Below, piece after piece: positions 11,492 through 22,700 of a stretch of DNA of 64,000 nucleotides; positions within the stretch are counted from its first letter, which is position 1; each line of letters begins with the position of its first letter. Both the position numbers and the translations under genes were made by a program. The DNA is from Patiria miniata (lineage: Eukaryota > Echinodermata > Asteroidea > Valvatida > Asterinidae). The stretch covers positions 4,712,001-4,776,000 of the forward strand of contig NW_024037050.1 of assembly GCF_015706575.1 (NCBI RefSeq), written 5' to 3'. The notes under the pieces are model-generated. The model was not told where the DNA came from. It saw nothing but the letters and a program-made list of their open reading frames with translations, and searched no databases.

Positions 11492-11965
11492 AGGTAGCAG
11501 ACCAGTAAATAAACTTCCATAGACCCCAATGGTAAATGCTCCCACTTCAAAAATTCGGGAAAAATACTCACAACTCTCCAAGGTGTTCGAGACACACATC
11601 AAATTAAAGCTTATTTCATTATCTTTCATTTTCTTTTCAATTTTCGGGGGGTCAACTAATGACTTTTAGGAGCAATTTCCATCTGAAGATGATCACCCCT
11701 GAAAATAGTCCTGAAGCCCATCGCCATTTTGAAAAACGATGCATACACTCCATTGCAAAATAGAGCGCTTTTAGGGTCCAAATTACATCAAAATTACACA
11801 GAACTGCAAGCTCCCAGTCCTGTGCACGGCTTCCACCCATATTTTTTACAATCCCTCAAGTTCATGGCCCACAGCATGCTCAAATACCGAAGATTTTGAG
11901 GGCATGCAAATCGTGATTTGGCCGGCGCAGGCAATTTCGGACCGATTTACTGGTCTGCACCCTAT
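11492..11965 (-). mobile_element. CCAGTAAAT-family MITE, copy a (474 bp)
   Basis: Inverted ends: GTAGCAGACCAGTAAAT at the left, and ATTTACTGGTCTGCACCC at the right. The body is inverted relative to the copies at 2325 and 8184. About 99% identical to 12385-12859, with only a few substitutions on inspection. Confidence 0.72.
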
Positions 11966-12384
11966 AGAGAAGCGAGGTTTTGAAAAATTTCCCCAAACCA
12001 CTTGTACGGCACGAGGAAGGATGGGTGACTCATATGTTATCAAAAAATTGCAAGAAAAAAAATGTCTGACTGCGATTTCTGGCCTGAAAACAAGCCCTCT
12101 GTTTGCGGCTACCTTACTGCAGGGCGCCCCCAACGGGCGTTAATTGAGTTTTTGCTCCTTCCGACCCCAAATTACCCCCCCCCCCCCCCCCTGTTCGCTC
12201 GAAATTGCTGTAATCGGACGACGGTCCATCGGCCCTATTCAGATTTTGGGCGCATTTGTTGCGGAACCGCCATTGGTGACCCCTTTTGAATCGCTGCCCC
12301 CCCCCCCAGGTTCCGCCCCCCTGAAAAAAAAACACTCCGCAAACATTTGACAACAAACGATGGAAGGCGCCATTTTGAAACTAT

Positions 12385-12859
12385 AGGTAGCAGACCAGTA
12401 AATAAACTTCCATAGACCCCAATGGTAAATGCTCCCACTTCAAAAATTCGGGAAAAATACTCACAACTCTCCAAGGTGTTCGAGACACACATCAAATTAA
12501 AGCTTATTTCATCATCTTTCATTTTCTTTTCAATTTTCGGGGGGTCAACTGATGAATTTTAGGAGCAATTTCCATCTGAAGATGATCACCCCTGAAAATA
12601 GTCCTGAAGCCCATCGCCATTTTGAAAAACGATGCATACACTCCATTGCAAAATAGAGCGCTTTTAGGGTCCAAATTACATCAAAATTACACAGAACTGC
12701 AAGCTCCCAGTCCTGTGCACGGCTTCCACCCATATTTTTTACAATCCCTCAAGTTCGTGGCCCACAGCATGCTCAAATACCGAAGATTTTGAGGGCATGC
12801 AAATCGTGATTTGGCCGGCGCAGGCAATTTCGGACCGATTTACTGGTCTGCACCCTATA
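12385..12859 (-). mobile_element. CCAGTAAAT-family MITE, copy b (475 bp)
   Basis: Direct repeat of copy a, about 420 bp downstream. The left boundary reads CTATAGGTAGCAGACC and the right boundary GGTCTGCACCCTATA, so both outer edges carry TATAGG. A TA-type target duplication is possible. Confidence 0.72.
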
Positions 12860-12946
12860 ACTCTCTTTTCCCGCCATATTTTTACATGGCAAAGGGGGGT
12901 GTTTAACAGCCAAAACACCCCCCCTGCGTACGCGCCTGACTGTAGC

Positions 12947-13617
12947 CCATATCTGTACCCATACGGAGGAGACGTCGATTTAACATCTGTGGCTCCTCTC
13001 AGAAACAAGTGTGAATTGAATAAAACTATCAGTTAATTCACTTTACATCTCTGATTTTTTTCTCTGAATATCCGCAATGAAAATGCTCAAAACCTGCAGC
13101 AGCTAGACGTGAAAAATTAATGCGATGGACGTGATTGCGCCCTCTGTTGACAAGACCTAGCTCTTTTTTTTGTGCAGATAGGTCGTCTGCGAAATTAGCT
13201 TGAAAGCGGAAGAGAGTTCGGATGTTCAACTCGATTGCGTCGGAGGGAGGATACTTGAGTCCTGTGGCCAGGTTCGGCAGACAGAAGGGCAAAAGATGGA
13301 GAAAGAACGCAATATACACAAACTTTCTGGTATTCCTCCATGGTAACGTAAAACAGTATGGTAAGGAATTCAATCCATCAGTCACCCTATCTGCTAGCTA
13401 GGCTATGGCCTAGGGGAAACATTAAGATCGACAAGAAGGCCAAGGATGAGGGAGTGACTTAAAAACATTTTTCATAGCTCCATGCTTAAAATTTCAGCAA
13501 GATGGCTAGGTCAGACGTGAAACGTTAAGGGCTTATTAATTATGCAAACATACATTCTGCGTGAAGTTGTCTTTTCCTAGCCTACAATAAAGCAGGATTG
13601 ACTGGCTGGGTGACTGT
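12947..13617. other. No recognised feature
   Basis: A 115-codon frame on the minus strand (13038-13385) has no recognisable motif and no splice context. Treated as chance. Confidence 0.45.
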
Positions 13618-14356
13618 TTTAGCTGGCTGGAGTTACGACCCATGTCCGAATGCTAAAATTAGTAAAAAGGCGATAAGTTGGGTCCAAGTTACTCGGACTG
13701 CCTCAGCCCTATATTTTATCATTGGGTGGTTGTAATAGGGCTGGAGTGAATTGTCAACATGGACTACATGTAGCATGTATAAAAATTGTATGCAAAAATG
13801 TGCCATTTTGTCCCCGTAACACACTGATTTCCCCTTGGGACTCACAGGTCCTTGAAGAAAATAATGATCCACGATGAAGATTTAGCCTACAAATTGCAGT
13901 GAAAAAGGAGGCATTACTGACAGTGACGGCCGATCAAGTTATGTTCACTGGCCAGAGTGGTAATTGGTTTGTGTACAAACAAAATTCATGTACAAAGGAA
14001 TGGCAATGCGCGGTCGATTACCATGCTGCGCACAGTGCGTGCACCACCGCGCTTTGCCATTCCAACACGAATTTTGTTTACACAAACCAATTACCACTTG
14101 ATCAGCTGTCAGTAATGCCTCCTTTTTCACTGCAATTGTAGGCTGAATCTTCATCGTGGATCGTTATTTTCTTCAAGGACCTGTGTAGGGGTTATGCCGG
14201 ACAACGTCTATGTGAGTCCCAAGGGGATTCTTTACGGGGACAAAATGGCACATTTTCGAATTCAATTTTTATATCCTAGTCCATGTTGACAACTCACTCC
14301 AGCCCTATTACAACAACCCAATGATAAAATATAGGGCTGAGATAACTCCAGCTAAA
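13618..14356. mobile_element. Giant foldback element, ~740 bp
   Basis: Almost the whole segment is one inverted repeat with arms of about 310 bp meeting near 14020-14035. For example CAGCCCTATATTTTATCATT (13701) returns inverted at 14318-14338, and the block GGTCCTTGAAGAAAATAATG (13848) returns inverted around 14163-14182. Ends are TTTAGCTGG/CCAGCTAAA-like. The left arm has about 75 bp of extra sequence near its outer end. No transposase is present. A transcript through it would form a very long hairpin. Confidence 0.78.
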
Positions 14357-15117
14357 CTTGATGCAGCTTTGCTTTTGACTGTGGGTGATTGATAAGCCAG
14401 CTGTGTGCACAACTTGCCTGCTTTGTCTGTTCATGGTCTGTTGACTGATTTTGACTCGTCACAGTGATTGCTTGACATATATGTATGACTGTTGGTGACT
14501 AGCCTGTGTTAGAAGTAGGCCTACTATAGCAGGGGAAGTGGATGCAAATTTTGACTGTCTGTGACTGTTTAAATAGTACGAGGGTTAATAATAGTCCCAT
14601 AATGTGTCTCAAATCCATATTTAGATTAGAGCCACACAGATAACATGGCTAAAGTTATTTCACAAAACATAAACTTCCAATTTTGTTAGAAAATCCTTTG
14701 GAAATGCACTCGACTCTCCATAGACTTTGTACACAACCAAGGAAGTGGCGTATACTATTACTAGCCTACATATGTACATTCTTTCCCAGTCACTGATTAG
14801 GCCTACTACATGTATGTATTTCGATGTTTGTAAAATTTTGTAAAGTTTATGTTACATGTGTACATGTCAGAGGTCGCATCGCAATTAATATTCATGACCT
14901 TGATACAATGTACAAATCCTACACTCTTGGATAAAAAGCCTTCACTCATTTTGGATTGTTCCTGGTTTTTAACTCCATGTACCGTTAGGTAAGTAGCTTT
15001 TGTGGCGAGTATGAAGAAAATCCAGATTTCAAATTCAGGGAAACACAACTGTTCAGGAAATTTAGCATTTTTACAGCAGGCTTTGCTGTTAGCTTTAAAC
15101 ATGAAGGAATACCATAA
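14357..15117. other. No recognised feature
   Basis: Low-complexity TGACTG-rich and AT-rich DNA upstream of the gene. A promoter or 5' non-coding exon could lie here but I see no distinguishing signal. Confidence 0.4.
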
Positions 15118-15642
15118 TTTAAAGGGAATATACATCATTTGCTTTTGCTGTAATTTTCAGAAATGGATGGAATTGGTGGGTTGGAAATATATAGCAAATA
15201 TAGTTACACTGACTTTTTTGAGGTTTTGGGTTCGAAAATGCTATGAAAACCAAGAAAAACAAGCATTTTTCTGTAGTCTGGTTCCCTGACTCCATATAAG
15301 AAGAAACAGAGCAGTTTACATACATTGGGGAATTGTAAGGTCAGGGAACCAGTCTAGCTGGCTCGTACCCATTCATAGGTTTGTAATCGATTGCAAACAA
15401 GTGCGATGGTCAATTGGGGCCAGTATTTGAAAAAAAGCCAGTTTTTTCCAACGCTGATCGGCCGATCAGCGTTGGAAATTGATACAAAAATACCACTTTT
15501 CTTGAAAATGACAGTAAACCAGGTGCCATGATTTTAAAGGATGCTTTACACTGTCATTCACTAACAGTCCAGCAAGGTATTTCAAAATGATTTGGTAGTT
15601 TTATTTTTTGATGTTTGCAAATGTTGTATTTTCCCTTTAATG
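15118..15642. mobile_element. TTAAAGGGAA foldback MITE, copy 1, with perfect central palindrome
   Basis: Ends TTAAAGGGAATATACATCAT and its inverse ...ATTTTCCCTTTAA; the ends overlap TTAA. Inside at 15445-15478 is a perfect 34 bp palindrome, TTTCCAACGCTGATCGG followed by its complement, and a pair of inverted CTGGTTCCCTGA/TCAGGGAACCAG blocks. It lies about 170 bp upstream of the gene's 15809 splice acceptor and is inverted relative to copies 2 and 3. Confidence 0.78.
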
Positions 15643-15808
15643 TAAGAAATATATTCACTTGTAAGTATTATTGTGGTGCAAAAAATATGTGCATGGACAT
15701 TCCTTTGTAACACTGTAAACCCTCACTTTCAAAGCTTGATCTGTGCATAACTTTATGTGATGTAAACTAACCAGTTTATTATTCCTAATGTAATTTTTTT
15801 CGTTGCAG

Positions 15809-16706
15809 ATTCCAAAAAACCTGTGCACACCTATCTGGTCCGATTGTTCCCTCATAGAAACTTCATGACCTGAATCTGTCCCAGTTCTGTTTACACTAAC
15901 AGATGGTGAATTAATCACTGGCATCCCTAGTCCATCATGAATATTCATCAGGAAGACGTCAGCGAGGCCGGCCAATCCATAAATAACATTTCCGCTGGTA
16001 GTAGAGCAGGGACAGAACCCACAGGATGTGTCAGTTGTAACGATCAGTCGGTCAGCGATACAGCAAGTCAACGGACTGATGCCAGTCAACTGGAAAGTAC
16101 TGCTATCACAAAGGGATGCTTCAGTTTCACTGACAAAGGGCATTCAGGACAAGTGCAATCTGAAGCTACGGATTTATTTCAATACAACCTGGGGGAGTTG
16201 AGCCATGTGGTTGATGCTGGCGTGTCCGGACTTGACACCACTTATGAAGGGATAGAGTCATCATCAGGGGTCACCACATGTCCAGAGAGTGACCAAGCCG
16301 GAGGCCAACAAGATCAGCTTGAAGACAACAACCCTGGCCAAACAGCTGGTGTTTGCCGTGAACCAGGCCCGGATAACCAGAGCACAAAGGGGGAGAGTGA
16401 CACGGAGGACACAATGAGGAACTGCAGCTGTGATGAGGGCACATTGTGCTTCTGCCCGTCCTCGGTGTTCAGTGAACAGGCGAGCAATCAAGACGTGAGG
16501 TGGCGGGTTCCAAGGAAGTCCTCCTCACAGAGCAAGCAGAGTAAGCGATCGGAGAGGGACATGGATGCGGTGATTATTGCCGATGGGGAGATTGGATCGG
16601 AGAAGATGGAAGAACAGAACAAGACAGTCTCGTTGGAGGAAGGGGAAGATGTGAGACAATGCAAGGGTTTCATGGAGGATCTTGTCCACCGCATCTTCAA
16701 TAACAG
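15809..16706 (+). CDS. KIAA0513: KIAA0513-like exon 1 of the coding set (5' UTR plus N-terminus)
   Basis: A pyrimidine-rich acceptor ending TTGCAG at 15808 suggests an exon from 15809. In the coding frame there are several stops between 15809 and 15936, so the ATG at 15937 is the first usable start and 15809-15936 is 5' UTR. Coding runs 770 nt to the donor AACAG/gttagt at 16706 (phase 2). It encodes 256 residues: low-complexity Ser/Thr/Gln/Glu/Gly-rich sequence with no membrane segment, a short Cys-rich patch ([11 protein letters not shown], around residues 165-175), a basic [15 protein letters not shown] stretch, then the first conserved family piece, [13 protein letters not shown]. If unspliced, the frame runs only 14 further codons into the intron. 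An upstream non-coding exon and the promoter must lie further left but were not identified. Confidence 0.8.
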
Positions 16707-19700
16707 GTTAGTTTGGTTTTTATATCATGTTTTGTCTTCTCCAGTGATTTAGCTATGATGCTAATGTCCTAAGTTTCGGTTATCATGAAAGAAGAAACCT
16801 AGTGATGAGTCAATTATTGTATACAATTATATTTTTTGTGATGGGGTACAAATGTAGTTATGGACAGAAGAACTGAATTTGTTTTCTTTTTAATGGAGTT
16901 ATTTATCTTTTTTTGTGGCCAATTGATACACAATAAAACTAAGTAAGGTACTTTGTGCATTTTAGAATTAAGTTTCCTTCACTTTAACTTTTACAATTGT
17001 TTTCTGATGACATAGGCCTACATTTTGCATAAATTTACATGTACATTGAAATCATAAATTTGTATGCATGCTTACATACATATTTTACAATATGCACTTA
17101 CATGTATTGTGCTTACATTTTGAAATCCTGTAGCTGTTTATTTTTTGTGAAGTGAATCTTGTCAGTTCCTGGTTGTGAGGCTTTGTATTTTTCTTTTTAA
17201 CTAGAAAGGTGTTATTACATTGTACAATGTACAAATGTAGTGCACTGCTTTTAAATCAAACTAGTTTCATTTGCCCAATACAGAAAGCTGTGCCTTGTTG
17301 TTTGTTGTATAGCTTCCTTATCCTGTGAGTGTGCAATTTAGGCCACAAAAAAAAAGTCTCCGGTTTCTGGTCTGGTATGCGCGCGCGTCGGCAAAATGAA
17401 GAAAAAAAAATGTTCAATAAAAGATGATGTCTCAAAACCGCCAAACTCACTGGTTTGACTGGAATCCTGCTGCTGCACAATTTTAACGTGTGTTTAGATG
17501 GGGTTATGATCGAGAATAAGCTTTACGTGGCCTCTCTGGACTCCCATATATTTGCACTACATGTAAGTTTAGTCGGGCACCATTTGCAGTCACCAGCCGA
17601 CATTTGAAGCAAAAAACAAGTAAAAAAAAAAAAAAAAAAGCCGCATCGCCGCACCACTTTTTGGGCAAGCTCCATACCAGAAACCGGAGACTTTTTATTT
17701 GGGCCTTACATGTATGTAGGCAGGTCCACATTTTGGCTGAACATGTTCATTTAGTAGTACATTGTACATGTTGTACATGTACTATGATGCACATGTACAT
17801 GTACATGTACATGATTTCCTTGTTGCTTAACAAAATGGGGAATCAGATCGACAGTTGGATTACCTCAACAGGATACATTTGAATGATATCATCACAACAA
17901 ATGATTACAAAAGTGACAGTCGTGCTTAAGATCATGATGCAAGCAAGTTTCAATGCAGGCAATGTGTACAGTAATTTTTTTGTAGTTACTAAATTGGCAG
18001 AGGATGATGTAAACAATTGGCAGTATGTAGTGTTGTGCTGGAAAGTTCTATTCCGGTACAATCAAACAAGAAAAGACTTTGTTTTTACTCCTAAAAAAAT
18101 AAATAATAATAATAATTTATTGGTTTCCTTGAACTCTTGACTACCAGTCTCATCAGGACAGAATTCAGAGTAGCAGTGAATCTGTGGATGACGAACTTTG
18201 ACAATGTCAAACAATTGACTGGTATACAAAATGAACAGTAATGGGCCTAAGACATTTATTTATTTATTTATTTATTTTGGCAAAAACAAACAAACATACA
18301 ATGGTATAAAAAAAACGAAAGTATTTCATGTAAATACAAAGCCAAGGATAACCCGAAAAGCTGTTTATAAGACGGCTTAATTCCATCGGGGTCCTTAAAT
18401 ACAAACTTGTACAAACTTGTACAAATAAAAAAGTTCAAAAAAAAAAAAAAAATTGCACTGGATCTAGCAACAGAAAAATAATTTAAAGAAAAAATCACAG
18501 AAATCACAAAAATCTCAGCTGCTTAAAAAACAAAATTAATAAGAAGAGAGATGTTCTTTCACTGCCCTTTTAAAATGAGGAAGATTGTTGGAACAGTTGA
18601 TGCTGTTTGGAAGTAAATTCCATTGATGAATTCCAGTATAAAAAAATGAAGTGCACTCTTGCCCTTTAATTCTTGGAACAACAAAATTAGTGGAACTGCC
18701 CCTGGTAGAATAATTGTGCATATCTGAGTCTGGTGCCATTTCATGAAAAATTTTAAAAACATGATTCAGCTTGAGTTGTGATCCTTGTGGAACTCTCCAT
18801 CCAATATCATATTTATTAGACAGTTTACCATTGATTAAAACCCTATGAGATTTGTTGGTCAGATATGAATAAAACCAATTGAGGGCTGTACCATCGACTC
18901 CAAAACGTGACTGACCCAAAGCCTGAAGGGTTCGTTTGAATTAATATGCGGAATCTTGTTGAACTGAGCATTTGAATTGATATGCCGAATCTTGTTGAAC
19001 TGAGCATGGTTAGGGCCGGAGAGGTTTGAGATAGTGGCACGACATTATGCAGCCCATTCAGTGATTTCTACAATGTAGCTTCTCAAGGTTGGGAGAAAAC
19101 TATTTTGCAATTTTTCCAAAAGATGGGCTTCATAACGATGTCACTGAACTTTTTCCCTGTTTCGATCCACACCTAGGCAAGCGCCTACATAAACCACACA
19201 AAAGAGCTTTACAAGTAACCAAGGACAACTGGGCAAGACCTTTATTTGTTACACTAACAATCCTAGTTGTATTGCACAATGTGCGTAGGTGTTGAATTTT
19301 ATCCTTTACTTAAAGATATAGGCCTAGTCCATCATTTGTAATTTGTGCATTTTGTTCGTTTGAAGCAACAAAAGTGCTCAAAATCTAATGAAGGATACTG
19401 AACAACTAACCTGATGAAGTTTCAGTTCAGCTTCAGCTGTATATTCCGAGAAAAACAACATTCTAGGATCTCAATTTCAAATCAAAAGTTGCTGAATCAT
19501 GTTTTGAATTGTTTTGAATTGCAGCTATACACGATGTCGCGCACTGATCCGACGAATTATAGCAACTGCGTGCGCCTGTGCGTCGTGCCAATGCTTGCGC
19601 GCGCTGCGCCGAATAACAAAACGAACTAATTTATATTTTCCTACGGTGCATCTTAAGACGCACCATTGGAAAGGCCTTCTTTCGTTGATTACTTCAAAAC

Positions 19701-22700
19701 GATAGCTTGCCAGAAAGTTTAGTTTCACAGGGAGTTTAGTTAGTCCACTTACTATCTTTCAACCAAGTATGTTTTTCAACAATAATACGGCAGTTACTTT
19801 TTCGAATGGCTGCAAATGATGGACAATAGCTTTAAGCTTCAGCTATGTAGTTGGAGTTATAACACAGAAAACACTACCTTGAACAGCTCAATCAGCCATT
19901 TACCATAGTGTACATTCAAAGTCAAGTTGATGTATTGGACATCTGCTACCGGTACATGTACATGTACATGTATGGCATCAAGTATTTTGCACTTCGTTTA
20001 CTGCTGTATGATTTTTATGAGACGTCAGTTGAAAGATCAGTGCAAAAAGCAATAAATTCATTGATAAATGTTCCACGAAGTGGACAAGTTACTGGTACAT
20101 GAAATTGGAAACAATTTAGTGCAGGGTCGGCTTTGAGACATACAGTTGATACATACATGTACTGTAGAAATAAGCCTAAGGTGGGTCATAAAAAAATGGG
20201 GAAAAGTATTTTGAAAAATATACATTAAAGGAAACATGCAGTGGAAATTCAGCTCGCCTTGTTTTCATGCACATACTATGTGTTGCAACGATACATACAA
20301 GATCGTAATTACTTGTTTACATTGGAAGTGACAGAAAGTGGTAATTTTTAAATTTTTAACAAATCCTTTCATCAATACATGTAAGAAGGCGCTATTTTGC
20401 TTTTGTCACTCAAGGTACTTGTCAAAATTGCATGGACAGTACAAAAATTAGTTCTTCAAAATTACACCCCCCCCCATTTTTTTGACGAAATATTGGCCAC
20501 TACTATTGTCCAAACCAACATGATAAACAAGTAAAAAGTGGAACTTACTCTAAGAAAATGAAGAAAAGTTTGATATATTTGTACACAAAGCTATGGCGAC
20601 ACTTCTGTACTGCCTTGAATGACATCAGGCTTTGGCTCATGAATATGGAAATTTTCATTAGCATAAAAACTAAAATTTCTCCCTTTTACTGCTACAAAGG
20701 AGATGGAAAGTCATAGTAACATGGCTAGAAAGCTGTTTAAAATGTATTTAAGTCATAAAACTCCTGTTGCATGTTCCCTTAAACTACGGATGACACGTAA
20801 CTTTCTATTTTGAAATCTGTCAGGTACCAGGTACCGGTAATTCTCCCTTTCGATTCTTTCTCTATTGGAGAATGTGAAAGTACTGGTACCCGACACTCAA
20901 ACTTTCCTTTTCCATGGTAAAAGGGCACCCTTTTCCATGGAAAAAGGGCACATACATGTATTGACAGCTTACATGTACATGTACTTTAAACATTTGGAGC
21001 TGGATATTGTATGCTTGGCTGAGCAGAAGGAATCAAATGGTCATGGTCATGGACCATACAACTAATACATGTATAATGTGAGCAATTTATATTAGCAAGA
21101 TGTAATTCACCAATTTCATATTTTCTCGACCTTTTTCATCTCTTTTTTCGTACTTATTGAATATTAAAAAAACTTTAACTTTCATTTATATATGTAAACT
21201 TGTGTATAATATAAATGTAGGTAAACATATTTTATTTTGAGTAACCATTCATTTTAGATTTCACAAAAGTGTTATTTGTCATACCAGCATTCATTGTATC
21301 GTACAATGGAGAAATATAGGCCAAAAGTAAAAGTGCTTTCATTTTGAACCGTTTTCCGCTGTTTGCAATAAATCTCTCCTGTCATGATCACGAGTTGTTG
21401 GATCTATAGATCAACGGTGCGTGTACGATACCAGTATGCATGCATACCAGCATGATTGACAAGTGGCATTAGTCACGTGCAGACTGATAGTGCATGTATG
21501 CAAAGTGGGGGGTATAGTAACCGTCCTATTGTTTGATCAGTCACAGACAGTCAAAACTTTCTTCCACTTCCCCTGCCATGCATTTGAATACAGAGTCAAA
21601 ACAGTCAGATCACTTTCGCGTGAGCCCTGTGACTATATGCAAATTCCATCAGCATAGAAAAGAGGTAACGACATGTAACTGGCGTATCAATCACCTCCAG
21701 TCAAAGCATATGAACAACGGAATTCTTTACTGTTAAAAACAGTCACAATGTATGATTGATTTTGACTGCTATGATGGCGTACATGTAGCTAAATTTGTCA
21801 GCCAGTTAAAAGCTTTGAATTACATGTATACACATGATATGCAGTGTACATTAAAATTGTACATTGTATGAAGGAAACAGAAGGTTCCTGAAAGTAGTTA
21901 GGGACGGGAGATGAGTTAACAAGTTAGAGCAACTTCAAATGTTCAAATTGTCTTTTTAAAAACCTTGCCAGATCACGTCCGCTTCTTATTTTTTTTCTTT
22001 TCTGATGCCAATTTGTGTTTTAATTTGAAACCTACATGTATGATTCACACAATGCAGGAAGTTACATTACTTGCACAGTTACATGTATGTAGTCAAACCT
22101 ATTTTACCAAAATGTGTTTCATACCAGTCCAGGCAGAGAGTTGCGGGACGTATACCATGCCTCCAGTAATGGCGGAGCATTGTGATGGCTAATATTCAGA
22201 ATATTATCACACCTGTCATGGAGTGCACTCAGTGCACTTATCTCAAGTGCAAAATGCGTGCACATTGCTTCTGTTACTACTGAGGATCACCATACCCCTG
22301 TTCTCAGTACAGTACAAATCGCAATGTCCAACACAGCAAAATTAGCAGACTTTATGCACATGTATTGTAGCATACACACTGTAATTCTGTTTTACTAATG
22401 ACATGGCTAATAATTAGTTGCAAATGAGTGGGGATGTGAATCCATGTGTACACCGTACATACATTTAATCATTTTCATTTCTAGTTTGACAGTAGCCCTA
22501 CAATGTATTTCACAACTTGTCAATATTTGCATGGACGACAATATTTGCATGTTGATGACGAAGCTTTTAGTAGAGACATCTGACATTTACAATGTACATT
22601 ACAGGTCATTGAGCAGGCCTTCATGTTTTCTCCGTGTTTATGCATAATGGGGTTGCTCATTTATTTTCTTTGGACACCATATGAAACATTTCAGATCCAT

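Larger units (their letters stand above)
10281..12938. mobile_element. hAT-type non-autonomous element, 2658 bp, perfect 8 bp TSD
   Basis: The left end CAGTGGCGTACGCAGG and right end CCTGCGTACGCGCCTG are inverted repeats of the hAT pattern (CAGNGGCGTA). Both sides are flanked by identical ACTGTAGC (10273-10280 and 12939-12946), the 8 bp duplication typical of hAT transposases. A GGGGGGTGTTT block lies just inside each end. No transposase frame is seen. The interior is built of other repeats: two GC-rich ~230-260 bp copies, two nearly identical 474 bp elements, and C-runs. It looks like an internally replaced derivative. A composite formed by insertion of the inner elements is equally possible. 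Confidence 0.82.

Noticed and set aside
15655..16143. 162-codon minus-strand ORF
   Set aside because: It is the antisense shadow of the first coding exon and its UTR.
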